Made by a program: the position numbers and the translations under genes. A stretch of DNA of 64,000 nucleotides from Caulobacter sp. (GTDB lineage: Bacteria > Pseudomonadota > Alphaproteobacteria > Caulobacterales > Caulobacteraceae), in NCBI GenBank assembly GCA_030645575.1, contig JAUSMJ010000073.1:1-64000 (forward strand). Direction: 5' to 3'. The notes beneath the pieces were generated by a model. It was given only the letters and a program-made list of their open reading frames with translations, was not told the DNA's origin and did not search any database. This document shows positions 7,943 to 16,387 of this stretch, piece after piece (positions within the stretch are counted from its first letter, which is position 1; every line of letters begins with the position of its first letter).

Positions 7943-8596
7943 CTACTCCGTATCAAACGCCGCCTGCACCGGTTCGAACCCGGCCGCCTCCGACAGCACA
8001 TGGAAGCGGTGAACATACCGCTTTTGCGCCTCGCTGGGCGCCTGGGGTTCGATGGTCAGGCGATAGCCGGCCGGCGGCGCGCCGAAGATCGCCAGGGCTT
8101 CGTCATGGCCAAATCCGGCCAGCTGCGTGGCCTCGAAGAAGGCGCAGGCCCGGTCGGCCTGTTTGATCAGCTTCTTGATCGTCGCCGGGGTCTTGGCCGG
8201 CAGGCCGAAGCGGGCGTGGATGGCGTGTTCGAGCCGTTCCTCGAAGTCCTTGTAACTGACCCCCAGCGCCGCCTTGAACGGGCTGATCATGTCGCCGATC
8301 ACATATTCGGACGCGTCGTGCAGCAGGGCGGCCAGCCGCCATTTCGGATCGACGGCGGGCTGGATGTGCGCCACCAGCTCCTCGACGACCATCGAGTGCT
8401 GGGCGACGGAAAAGCCGTGTTCGCCAATGGTCTGGCCGTTCCAGCGGGCCACCCGGGCCAGGCCGTGGGCGATGTCCTCGATCTCGATATCGACCGGGGA
8501 GGGGTCGAGCAGGTCCAGTCGACGGCCCGACAGCATCCGTTGCCACGCGCGTGGCGCCGTGTTCCCCGAACGTGTGCTTCGCAGCCCTTTCGCCAC
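7943..8596 (-). CDS. HD-domain phosphohydrolase (YfbR-like 5'-nucleotidase family)
   Basis: A 217-aa soluble protein with the HD metal-binding signature: His67 (VAQHSMVVEEL), His93-Asp94 (AALLHDASEYVIGDMISPFK) and a later Asp (IKQADRACAFFEA). This pattern matches YfbR-type hydrolases acting on deoxynucleoside monophosphates. The GTG at 8596 was preferred over an upstream ATG at 8638 because it follows AAAAGGAA with eight bases of spacing. The gene is divergent from the universal stress protein gene, and the FNR/FixK box between them could serve either side. Confidence 0.8.
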   Translation of the reverse strand: MAKGLRSTRSGNTAPRAWQRMLSGRRLDLLDPSPVDIEIEDIAHGLARVARWNGQTIGEHGFSVAQHSMVVEELVAHIQPAVDPKWRLAALLHDASEYVIGDMISPFKAALGVSYKDFEERLEHAIHARFGLPAKTPATIKKLIKQADRACAFFEATQLAGFGHDEALAIFGAPPAGYRLTIEPQAPSEAQKRYVHRFHVLSEAAGFEPVQAAFDTE

Positions 8597-8641
8597 CCGT
8601 TCGTTCCTTTTCTGAGCAGGGCGTTTCCACTGGCGCATTGG

Positions 8642-8655
8642 TTGATAAAGATCAA
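8642..8655. promoter_or_regulatory. FNR/FixK (CRP-family) binding site
   Basis: TTGAT-AAAG-ATCAA is a perfect match to the FNR/FixK palindrome TTGAT-N4-ATCAA. It lies in the divergent region, 49 nt before the ATG of the universal stress protein and 45 nt before the GTG of the HD gene. If centred at -41.5 it would place a start site near 8690, directly ahead of the AAGGAG ribosome binding site. Hypoxia control is therefore likely, by inference. Confidence 0.8.
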
Positions 8656-8704
8656 TGTCTAGGGGTGGTGTTGCGATCACGGTTCGGTTGAAGGAGACCT
8701 TTGA

Positions 8705-9517
8705 ATGAGCTGGGCGAGGATCATGGCGCCGCTTGCGGGCGGTGTTCACGACGCGGAAATCCTGAAGCTGGCGGCCGCGCTGGCGGCGCCGTTCAAGGCT
8801 GAGCTGGCGGCCGTCCATGCGCCGGCCGATATCGCCGATCTGATGCCCTGGATGGGCGAGGGTTTCATGGGCGGGGTCCAGATCACCGCCATGGACAGCC
8901 TCAAGGAGGCCGCCGCCGAGGGCGAGCGGTCGGCCCGCGCCGCCGCCGAGGGCTGCGGCTACGCCAACACCCGGTTCGTGTCGCTGGAAACGCCGGTCTG
9001 GGCCGGCCTGTCGATGGAAGGCCGGCTGTCGGACGTGGTGCTGTTCGACAACGAGGCCGCGCGCGGTCGCGGCCCGCTGGCCGAGGCCTTCCAGCAGGTC
9101 GTGGCCGACGAACAGCGGCCGACCATCGTCGCCCGGCCCGGCCTGAAGGCCGGCGGCGTGGCGGTCGTGGCCTGGGACGGCGGCAAGGAAGCCTCGCGCG
9201 CCGCCCGCACAGCCCTGCCGCTGCTCGAAAAGGCCAGCCGCGTGGTGATTCTCGCCGCCCCCGCCGCGTCGTCGCGGTCGTTCGACGCCGAACGGCTGAA
9301 GGGCTTTTTCGGCGCCCGCGGCGTCGCGGCCGAGGTCGAGCTGATCGCCGAATCGGGCGACGCGGCCCACCTGCTGCTCGCCGCGGCCGGGCGCCTGTCG
9401 GCCGATATCCTGGTCGCTGGCGCCTTTGGCCATCCGCGGCTGCAGGAATACATCTTTGGCGGCACCACCCGGACGCTGCTGAACAACGACGGACCGTCGC
9501 TGTTCCTTTCGCACTGA
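8705..9517 (+). CDS. Universal stress protein family (tandem UspA domains)
   Basis: A 270-aa protein made of two UspA-like halves. The N-terminal half (MSWARIMAPLAGGVHDAEILKLA) has a degenerate nucleotide site, while the C-terminal half ends with ILVAGAFGHPRLQEYIFGGTTRTLLNN, the G-x2-G-x9-G(S/T) ATP-binding pattern of the family. A strong AAGGAG lies eight bases upstream of the start. The perfect FNR/FixK box upstream points to induction at low oxygen, the usual context for such proteins in alphaproteobacteria. It is followed after 23 nt by an unknown small protein, probably co-transcribed. Confidence 0.88.
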   Translation: MSWARIMAPLAGGVHDAEILKLAAALAAPFKAELAAVHAPADIADLMPWMGEGFMGGVQITAMDSLKEAAAEGERSARAAAEGCGYANTRFVSLETPVWAGLSMEGRLSDVVLFDNEAARGRGPLAEAFQQVVADEQRPTIVARPGLKAGGVAVVAWDGGKEASRAARTALPLLEKASRVVILAAPAASSRSFDAERLKGFFGARGVAAEVELIAESGDAAHLLLAAAGRLSADILVAGAFGHPRLQEYIFGGTTRTLLNNDGPSLFLSH

Positions 9518-9540
9518 CCTGACAGAAAACGAGGATCTCA

Positions 9541-9915
9541 ATGACGCTTTCGCGCATTGTCATGCGCCTTGCGCGCAATCCGGGCACCGAATTCGCCGAC
9601 GGCGACGACCACCGGGGCTACAGCCTGGTCGCGCCGCTGGGGGCGGACGGCAAGCTGGACGTGGATGGCTTCCAGGCCCACCGGGGCGAGTGCTCGGTGC
9701 GTCGGTTCGCGCCCGAGGAGGAGGCCGTCACCGGCGTGCTGAAGCGGCGCGGCCAGACCTGGTATTTCGACTATGACGCCTCGGAAGACACCGACGACGA
9801 GCCGGTGCATCGCCTGGGCGAGCACAGCTTCACCGTCGGTGAATACGTCTCCGTCGCCGACGAGGACGGGCGGATGCTGGCCTACAAGGTGACCGAGGTC
9901 AGTCCGCTCCGATAA
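9541..9915 (+). CDS. Conserved hypothetical protein co-transcribed with the stress protein
   Basis: A 124-aa, strongly acidic soluble protein with no signal peptide and no motif I recognise. Visible features are a basic N-terminus (MTLSRIVMRLARNPGTEF), a central beta-rich segment (GVLKRRGQTWYFDYDASEDTDDEP) and a C-terminal domain (HSFTVGEYVSVADEDGRMLAYKVTEVSPL). It follows the UspA gene by 23 nt with a GAGGA ribosome site, so it probably shares the FNR-controlled transcript. Its last 17 nt overlap the 3' end of the convergent lipoprotein gene. Confidence 0.75.
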   Translation: MTLSRIVMRLARNPGTEFADGDDHRGYSLVAPLGADGKLDVDGFQAHRGECSVRRFAPEEEAVTGVLKRRGQTWYFDYDASEDTDDEPVHRLGEHSFTVGEYVSVADEDGRMLAYKVTEVSPLR

Positions 9916-10663
9916 CGATCCCGCGGGTCTTCCGGCCGCCGACATTGTGGCGCACCAGGGCGTCGGCGTCCGAGAAGCTGTCGTCGTCGCTGTCGTGGCC
10001 CCGCCTGGCCTTCAGGGTGGCGACGACCAGCGGGCCGCCGCGCGGGCCCCGGGCCTCGTAGCCGACCACCGACCAGTCGCCGGTGGCCTTGTCGCTGGCC
10101 AGGATGAAGCGCGAATAGATCCCGTCGTCGCGATGGCGGCTGCGTCGGGTCTCGCTCTCGACCGTCTTGCCATCGACCTCGACGTTGCGCTGCACGCGGA
10201 TCTCGGCGCCGTCGTCGTTGGCGTTGATCCGGGCCCCGTCCTCGCCGCCGACATCGATGTTGGCGGTCGAGTCGCCGGCCCTGATCGTCACGCCGGGCAG
10301 GCGGATATCGACCTCATCCCCGCCGCCGGACTCGGCCTTCGCGGTCGCCGAGGCGGCGTCGGACGGCGCCTTGGGGACCAGGGCTCGCAGGTCGGTCTCG
10401 ATCGGCGCCAGGACTCTGGCCGCCGAGCCGCCCTCCAGCTTGATCAGCTTAAGCGTCACCTCGACCCCGTCGGCGCGGTAGTCGCAGGACAGGCCATCGG
10501 CCGCGGCGCTGACGCGTTTGAGCGTCCCTTGCGTCTCCGGGCAATCGAGCTTGCTGATGACCTTGAGCGCGCGGGCGGCCCGCTGGCGGGCGGCGTCGGG
10601 GTGGTCGCAGGCGGCCAGGGCCAGGGCGGCGCAGCCGGCGGCCAGCAGGGCGATACGGTTCAT
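9899..10663 (-). CDS. Hypothetical lipoprotein
   Basis: A 254-aa protein with a lipoprotein signal peptide (MNRIALLAAGCAALALAAC, lipobox LAAC, Cys19). The mature part has a Cys-containing N-terminal region (LDCPETQGTLKRVSAAADGLSCDY, possibly disulfide-linked) and a beta-rich centre with repeated motifs (VDIRLPGVTIRAGD, ANIDVGGEDGARINAND, AEIRVQRNVEVDGK) resembling adhesin-like strands. The tail is charged and ends REGIVIGAD-like (TRGIVIGAD). No known family is recognised. It is a single gene overlapping its convergent neighbour by 17 nt. Confidence 0.75.
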   Translation of the reverse strand: MNRIALLAAGCAALALAACDHPDAARQRAARALKVISKLDCPETQGTLKRVSAAADGLSCDYRADGVEVTLKLIKLEGGSAARVLAPIETDLRALVPKAPSDAASATAKAESGGGDEVDIRLPGVTIRAGDSTANIDVGGEDGARINANDDGAEIRVQRNVEVDGKTVESETRRSRHRDDGIYSRFILASDKATGDWSVVGYEARGPRGGPLVVATLKARRGHDSDDDSFSDADALVRHNVGGRKTRGIVIGAD

Positions 10664-11237
10664 GGGGCGGTCCCTCGGGAGCTATCTTGTAATGCAAGAG
10701 TGCTGCGCGCGGTCCGGACCGTCCAGTGAAATCGCGGTAACGGAAGGCGCGGGGACATGCACTTCAGGGCGTGTCCCCTTCCGCAAGCAAGGGACCCGCA
10801 CTGGCGCGCATATCGCTGATCTCCACGCCCAATCCGTTGAAATCCCACAGTTCCGCGCGCGTTATCCGACCGCGCGAAACAATCTGTCCATCACCCCCTC
10901 AACCGTCCCCCATACTCACGTCATTCCCGCCGCACGGGGAGGGCGTATGGCCATGCGACCTTGCGGCGGCGGGGATGATGTTCGAGCGGAGTTCATCGGG
11001 ACCGGCATCTGTGCGCCGGCCCGCCCGCCGGGATCGCGTCGGCTAAGCGTTAATACCGCTGCCTACCGGCGCCCCCGAAAAAACGGACATCGCGGAGCGT
11101 TCCACTGCCGCGAGCCTGCCAAGACCCTACCCTCTTGCACCCGGCGACAGCCGGGGCGCTCCGCGCCACCTCCCCACCCTCGCTGGAAACAGTGGAGGTC
11201 GCGACGTCATGCGTTGTCGAACCTCGCGATCCGCGCT
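10664..11237. other. Gene-poor gap with small palindromes
   Basis: No convincing coding region is seen in this stretch. Just upstream of the lipoprotein gene are a hairpin TCTTG-TAATG-CAAGA (10685-10699) and a 12-bp palindrome CGGTCCGGACCG (10710-10721), possible operators. A single REP-like unit lies at 10751-10778. The remainder, about 10800-11200, has lower coding character and includes scattered purine/pyrimidine runs but nothing I can name. Confidence 0.5.
10751..10778 (+). repeat. REP-like palindrome, unit a
   Basis: 28-nt unit GGGGACATGCACTTC... ending GGCGTGTCCCC, flanked by GGAAGG and CCTTCC that extend the stem. It belongs to a family found at four loci in this window, in which one arm reads GGGGACAT and the other, in reverse complement, GGGGACAC. 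Confidence 0.75.
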
Positions 11238-11267
11238 ATGTGTATGAAATGGTATATGGATACACAT
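11238..11267. promoter_or_regulatory. Operator palindrome of the first VapBC module
   Basis: Inverted repeat ATGTGTAT (11238-11245) and ATACACAT (11260-11267) with a 14-nt spacer, ending one base before the antitoxin ATG. It overlaps AT-rich promoter-like sequence (GGTATAT). Position and symmetry fit VapBC autorepression. Confidence 0.7.
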
Positions 11268-11268
11268 C

Positions 11269-11463
11269 ATGCGCACCAACATCGTTATCGATGACGAGCT
11301 GATGTCCGAGGCGCTCAAGGCGACCGGACTGAGCACCAAACGGGAGGCCGTTGAGCTGGGCCTGCGGACGCTGGTGAAGCTGGGCGAGCAGGAAGCCATC
11401 CGCCAGTTCCGTGGCCGACTCGCCTGGGAGGGTGATCTCGACGCCATAAGAACCGACGGGTGA
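11269..11463 (+). CDS. VapB-type antitoxin
   Basis: A 64-aa protein MRTNIVIDDELMSEALKATGLSTKREAVELGLRTLV with the ribbon-helix-helix DNA-binding fold of type II VapB antitoxins, followed by a C-terminal toxin-neutralising tail rich in aromatic and acidic residues (RQFRGRLAWEGDLDAIRTDG). It overlaps the PIN toxin gene by 4 nt (GTGA), giving translational coupling. A palindromic operator lies directly upstream, so autoregulation with the toxin as co-repressor is expected. Confidence 0.9.
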   Translation: MRTNIVIDDELMSEALKATGLSTKREAVELGLRTLVKLGEQEAIRQFRGRLAWEGDLDAIRTDG

Positions 11464-11861
11464 TCCTGGTCGATTCCAGCGTCTGGATTGACTATTTCCG
11501 GGGTGTCGTGACGCCCCAGTCCGACCGGCTGGACGGGCTGCTGGGGCGTGAACCGCTGGCGACGGGCGATATCGTGCTGACCGAGGTTCTGCAGGGGTTC
11601 ACGAGCGACCGGGATTTCAATCAGGCCCTGCGGATGCTGTTGTCGCTCACGCTGGTCCAGATCGGCGGCGAGGACATCGTAGTCCAGGCGGCTCGCAATT
11701 TCCGTTCTCTGCGGGCGCTGGGCGTCACCGTCCGCAAAACCATCGACACCCTGATCGCGACCCGCTGCATCCAGGACGGCCACGCCCTGCTCTACAGCGA
11801 CCGCGACTTCGACCCGTTCGTCGAGCACCTGGGGCTTCAGTCGGCGATGACCGAGCGGTAA
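11460..11861 (+). CDS. VapC-type PIN-domain toxin ribonuclease
   Basis: A 133-aa PIN-domain protein starting with GTG: MILVDSSVWIDYFRG carries the first acidic residue (D4), TEVLQG the conserved glutamate, and TVRKTIDTLIATRCIQDG and LLYSDRDFDPF the later acidic residues that chelate Mg2+ in VapC ribonucleases. Targets of such toxins are usually tRNA or rRNA, but not predictable here. It is paired with the antitoxin just upstream and is complete. Confidence 0.9.
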   Translation: MILVDSSVWIDYFRGVVTPQSDRLDGLLGREPLATGDIVLTEVLQGFTSDRDFNQALRMLLSLTLVQIGGEDIVVQAARNFRSLRALGVTVRKTIDTLIATRCIQDGHALLYSDRDFDPFVEHLGLQSAMTER

Positions 11862-11868
11862 TGCACCG

Positions 11869-13032
11869 TCAGGGCGTGGCCGCCCTTCCTCCCGCCTCGT
11901 AGGCCGCGGCCTGGGCCGCGACCACATCGATCAGGTTGCCCATGGTCAGTTCCAGATCGATCAGATGCAGACCCATGTCGGGCTGCGGCACGCCGTCCTG
12001 GACCCAGCCCCCGCCGAGGCTCCAGGCGTCGCCGTCGCCCTCGAATACGGCCAGATAGATGCCCCGGTCGTCGTCGCGACACTCGGCGTAGAGCGGTGTC
12101 TCCGGCCGGAAGTAGGGCGTCCCGGCTTTCGCGCCCAGCGCTTTCCACATCGGCCCCTGAACCCCGAACGGCGGAATGATCATCTCGCCGTTCGTGGCGA
12201 GGAGCGGCTCCAGCCGGCCCCGGCCGCCGGCCAGGGCGGCCGGATTGGTGCAGAGGGCCTGCTGGTCGCCGAACCGCGAGGGAAAGCCCACTGGCGGGCC
12301 GGGGAGGTGGAAGCTGTTGAACACGACGACGCAGCCGATCTGTCCCGCCGCCCGGCAGGCGGGGATGGCCTTGAACGTGCCGCCCACATCAGCTCCCGTC
12401 GGGGCCAGCACGAAACTGCCGGGCAAGATGGCCGAGACCAGCCGCGCCTGCAGCGGCTTGCCGTCGATCGACCCGGCGATCAGTGGCTCAAGCAGCACCG
12501 AGCCCTGGGAATGGCCGATCAAGACGAAGCCGCGACCCTGATTGTCGTGCTCAAGGTAGTAGGTCCAGGCGGCTGCGGCGTCCGCCTCGGTCAGGGGCGC
12601 GGCGCCTGCCGGCGTCGGCTGGCCGGCGGCGCGGCGCTTCATGTCCTCCAACGTCAGCTGACGGTAGAGCGGGACATACAACCGGCAGACCGAGCCCAGC
12701 TGCGCCAGCTGCAGCCGCACCACCCGCGCCTCCGCCTCGGTGAAGGTGATGGGCGCGTTGATCGACGGCGCCTCGGAAATGGTCGGATAGAGGTAGAAGC
12801 AGTCGATCTTCGGCTCGGGCCGGCGTGGGGCGGGGAGCGTGCGGGCGCCGCGGGGGCCGACGGTTTCGGCGGACAGGTCGATGGCGCAAGCGTCCTGCCG
12901 CCCCGGCCGGCAGACCCAGCTTTCACCGAGGGCGTAGTCGGGCGCCGCCGGCGGAAGATCGCCGGCCGACGCCGCGCTCGCGCAGCCGGCGATGGTCACG
13001 GTCGCCGCCAGCGCGATCCAAAGTCTGTTCAT
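11869..13032 (-). CDS. DUF3089 family alpha/beta-hydrolase lipoprotein
   Basis: A 387-aa protein with a lipoprotein-type signal (MNRLWIALAATVTIAGC). The family features are WVCRPGRQDAC early on, KIDCFYLYPTISE and a serine-hydrolase nucleophile elbow GHSQGS in GRGFVLIGHSQGSVLLEPLIAG, with a late His in MGLHLIDLELTMG. DUF3089 proteins are secreted hydrolases of unknown substrate. The start at 13032 was chosen because the in-frame extension to 13143 merely reads through a REP-like palindrome. It is a single gene, convergent with vapC. Confidence 0.82.
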   Translation of the reverse strand: MNRLWIALAATVTIAGCASAASAGDLPPAAPDYALGESWVCRPGRQDACAIDLSAETVGPRGARTLPAPRRPEPKIDCFYLYPTISEAPSINAPITFTEAEARVVRLQLAQLGSVCRLYVPLYRQLTLEDMKRRAAGQPTPAGAAPLTEADAAAAWTYYLEHDNQGRGFVLIGHSQGSVLLEPLIAGSIDGKPLQARLVSAILPGSFVLAPTGADVGGTFKAIPACRAAGQIGCVVVFNSFHLPGPPVGFPSRFGDQQALCTNPAALAGGRGRLEPLLATNGEMIIPPFGVQGPMWKALGAKAGTPYFRPETPLYAECRDDDRGIYLAVFEGDGDAWSLGGGWVQDGVPQPDMGLHLIDLELTMGNLIDVVAAQAAAYEAGGRAATP

Positions 13033-13072
13033 GAAGAAACTCCCGCCGAAGCGGGACCCTATCGCGACGCGC

Positions 13073-13159
13073 GGGGACATGCACTTCAGTGCGTGTCCCC
13101 AGCCGGCGGGTCCAGCCCAATGTCGGAAGAAGGGGACACGCACTGAAGTGCATGTCCCC
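13073..13159. repeat. REP-like palindrome pair, units b1 and b2
   Basis: Two 28-nt units in inverted orientation: GGGGACATGCACTTCAGTGC... (13073-13100) and its exact reverse complement (13132-13159), 31 nt apart. Each unit is itself a hairpin with one T/G asymmetry, and the pair can form a longer stem. This resembles BIME arrangements of REP sequences. It lies between the DUF3089 gene start and the end of the moxR-like gene. Confidence 0.82.
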
Positions 13160-13165
13160 GCGCGA

Positions 13166-14038
<873 letters not shown>

Positions 14039-14114
14039 GAGATCCCCTGGCGCGTTTTCGCGCTTTCGAACAAACGTTCAATTCAGGGGCAGCCTAAAGC
14101 GCAATCCGCGACAT

Positions 14115-14285
14115 TCAAGCCGGTTTCGGCGGCTCGGCCGGCCCGCGCCGAAGGGCCGCGGGCGGATCGCTGGCTGGAAAGGTCTCTTCGAGTTCCTCGT
14201 CGAGCACCGCGTCCAGCCGCTCGGCCTCGTCGTCGGGGGGCGGGGTCCTCGCTTCCCTCCCGCGCCGGCAAGGGCGGGATGTCAC
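14115..14285 (-). CDS. Microprotein with ETFPASDP motif (second of a tandem pair)
   Basis: A 56-aa GTG-start frame whose second half reads ERLDAVLDEELEETFPASDPP followed by a Pro/Arg-rich tail ending EPPKPA. GAGG lies eight bases before the GTG at 14285. The ETFPASDP motif is also the core of the adjacent upstream microprotein, so the two look paralogous. I recall this motif in many short uncharacterised bacterial proteins, but no function is known to me. The N-terminal third is arginine/proline-rich and less convincing, so the exact start is uncertain. Confidence 0.62.
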   Translation of the reverse strand: MTSRPCRRGREARTPPPDDEAERLDAVLDEELEETFPASDPPAALRRGPAEPPKPA

Positions 14286-14295
14286 GCCCCGAACC

Positions 14296-14469
14296 TCAAT
14301 CGGCGCCGGGATTGATCGACACGGGGTCGCTGGCGGGGAAGGTTTCCTTCAGGCCCTTGTCGAGCTGCTTGTCGACATGGGGATCGGCGTCATCGCGGAC
14401 CTTGTCGGACGGATCGACGGCCTTGTCGGCGGGCTTGTCCTTCGGGGCGAAACTGCGGTCCTGGGTCAT
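14296..14469 (-). CDS. Microprotein with ETFPASDP motif (first of a tandem pair)
   Basis: A 57-aa, highly charged protein beginning MTQDRSFAPKDKPADKAVD and ending KGLKETFPASDPVSINPGAD. Lys/Asp repeats dominate and there is no hydrophobic segment, suggesting a soluble, possibly disordered protein. It shares the ETFPASDP motif with the next small frame, whose GTG lies 10 nt beyond this stop. The pair sits between the moxR-like and flmG genes. The function is unknown. Confidence 0.72.
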   Translation of the reverse strand: MTQDRSFAPKDKPADKAVDPSDKVRDDADPHVDKQLDKGLKETFPASDPVSINPGAD

Positions 14470-14530
14470 GGACGAACTCCGGATTGGCGGGAGCGTGGAT
14501 GCTCCGCGGGTCCCGGAATCAACCCGCGCC

Positions 14531-16333
14531 TCAGGCCTTGGTTCCTGTCGCGAGCCGTTCGGACAGGGCCTGGGCCATGGCCTGCATGGCCGGCTCCCAC
14601 TGCCCGAGCGTGGGCGGCAGGAAGACCCTCGCCTGCGGATACCAGGGGTAGCGGTCGGTGCCGAGCATCGGCCAGGCGCCGGGTGTGGAGAGCAGCCAGA
14701 GCGGCGTCCCGCAGGCCCCCGCCAGGCAGCTGGTGGCGTTCGACGGCCCCATGACCAGGTCGAGCGCGCGGCAGAGGGCGGCCACGTCGTCGAGGTCCTG
14801 CTTCAGGTCGATCCCCGGCGGCGACCAGATCTCCACGCCCAGGTCGCGGCGAGCGGCCTCGAGCTCGTCGGCGCAGTCGCCGTACTGCAGGTTGACGAAG
14901 GTCGCGCCCGGCACGGCCAGCACCGGCTTCCACTGCTCGAAGGGCGAGTAGAAGCGGTGGCGCGCCCCGGCGCGGACCAGGCTCTTCCACAGCAGGCCGA
15001 CCGTCGGGCCCTGCGGCAGCTTCGCCTTCCACCAGGCGACGCGCTCGGGGTCGGGGGTCAGGAACCCGGCCCGGTCCGGGAAGGCCTGGGAACCGCGGCG
15101 GAAGCGCCGCATCAGCGAGCCGATCGGCGCGTACAGGTCCAGCCCGGCGTGGTCGCCGGCGAAGGGCGCGCCGCGCACGGTGTGGCCATCGACGCTCCAG
15201 GTGCTGTGCGCGCCGACCTCGGCGGTCGGGAAGGAGCGCTGGAACAGCGAGACCAGCCGCGGCTCCACGGCGATCAGCAGTCGGCCGTCGGGGCCCAGGG
15301 CGTCGAGCAGGTCGGGAATGACGTTGGCGAACATCACCTCGTCGCCGAGCCCCTGTTCGGCCATCAGCAGCAGGGTCTTGCCGGCCAGGTCACTGTCCGG
15401 CGTCCAGCGCGGGGCGTCGATCATGAAGTGGGTGACGTCGGCGAACCTTGGCTCCAGCCGCGCCTCGTAGTCGTCCCAGCCGTCGCCGACCTGGCCGCCG
15501 GCGATGCGGATGGTCGAGCGGGCGAGCAGCATCATCAGCCGCTCCTCCTCGCTCATCACGCCGGCGAGGGCGGTCTGGCAGTCGTCCAGGGCCCCGGCGA
15601 TGTCGCCCAGCACCAGCCGCGCGTTGCCGCGATTGTAGCGGGCCTTGGCGAAGGCCGGGTCATGGGTGAGCGCCTCGTCGAAGAAGGTGACCGAGGTCCG
15701 GGGGTCGCCTTCCTCGCCGACCACGGTGCCCAGGGTGTTCCACAGCAGGGCGTGGTCGGGATGGGCGGCGATGGCCGGCCGCAGGATATCGACCGCCTCG
15801 GCGAACCGGCCCTGGTCGCGCAGGGCGCAGGCCAGGTTGTTGGCCCCCTCGTGCGAGGTGGGGTGGCTGGACAGGTAGTGGAGGAACAGCTTTTCGGCCG
15901 TTTCCTTCAGGCCCATACGATAGGCGAGGCGGCCCATGTCGTTGGCCACCTCGGCGTGATCGGGGATCAGGGTCAGGGCCGATTCGTAGCAGCGCACCGA
16001 CGAGGCGAAGTCGCCGGCCCGTTCGCGGGCGATGGCCAGCAGATACCAGCCAAAGCCGTTCCGCTCGTCCATTTCCAGGACCTTGATGGCCAGATCGCCG
16101 CCGCGCTGGAAGTCGTCGGCCTGCAGGGCCCGCACCGCGTCCTGCAGCAGCGGCTGGACGGCGAGGGCGCGCAATTCGCCGACCGCCTCGTCGAGCCGGG
16201 CCAGCGCGTCCTTCGACCCGGCCTGGCCGGCGGCCTCGCTGGCCATGCGTGGACGCGACGGCGCGGCCGTGGTTTGCGGGAATCCCAGGGCGGCGGCCGA
16301 GACGGCGGACTTCGCGGCGGGGTGCGGCGGCAT
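14531..16333 (-). CDS. flmG: FlmG-like TPR flagellin glycosyltransferase (older name FlbA-like)
   Basis: A 600-aa protein with an N-terminal block of TPR repeats (about residues 55-270; for example NGFGWYLLAIARERAGDFASSVRCYESALTLIP and NTLGTVVGEEGDPRTSVTFFDEAL) and a C-terminal GT-B domain carrying the LLMAEQGLGDEVMFA loop and LVMGPSNATSCLAGACGTPLW near the end. In Caulobacter, FlmG binds flagellins through its TPRs and attaches pseudaminic acid in the cytoplasm. Its place beside flbT, flaF, the flagellins and a PseH homologue strongly supports this. It is divergent from flbT across a region with a perfect CtrA box. Confidence 0.83.
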   Translation of the reverse strand: MPPHPAAKSAVSAAALGFPQTTAAPSRPRMASEAAGQAGSKDALARLDEAVGELRALAVQPLLQDAVRALQADDFQRGGDLAIKVLEMDERNGFGWYLLAIARERAGDFASSVRCYESALTLIPDHAEVANDMGRLAYRMGLKETAEKLFLHYLSSHPTSHEGANNLACALRDQGRFAEAVDILRPAIAAHPDHALLWNTLGTVVGEEGDPRTSVTFFDEALTHDPAFAKARYNRGNARLVLGDIAGALDDCQTALAGVMSEEERLMMLLARSTIRIAGGQVGDGWDDYEARLEPRFADVTHFMIDAPRWTPDSDLAGKTLLLMAEQGLGDEVMFANVIPDLLDALGPDGRLLIAVEPRLVSLFQRSFPTAEVGAHSTWSVDGHTVRGAPFAGDHAGLDLYAPIGSLMRRFRRGSQAFPDRAGFLTPDPERVAWWKAKLPQGPTVGLLWKSLVRAGARHRFYSPFEQWKPVLAVPGATFVNLQYGDCADELEAARRDLGVEIWSPPGIDLKQDLDDVAALCRALDLVMGPSNATSCLAGACGTPLWLLSTPGAWPMLGTDRYPWYPQARVFLPPTLGQWEPAMQAMAQALSERLATGTKA

Positions 16334-16387
16334 GCGGGCGGACCCTCGAGGGTGGGACGGGAGCGTCTCCAGTTCGCCCGTTCATGC

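Noticed and set aside
10771..11046. A 91-codon plus-strand frame in the 10.7-11.2 kb gap
   Set aside because: There is no ribosome site, the composition is Ser/Pro/Arg-rich, it begins inside a REP-like unit, and no family resemblance is seen.
13033..13143. N-terminal extension of the DUF3089 protein
   Set aside because: The extension only translates the REP-like palindrome. The downstream ATG gives a proper lipoprotein signal peptide.
14083..14271. A 62-codon minus-strand frame overlapping the second microprotein
   Set aside because: It is in a different frame from the ETFPASDP frame, is Arg/Gly-rich and has no motif. The ETFPASDP frame has a ribosome site and a motif shared with its neighbour.
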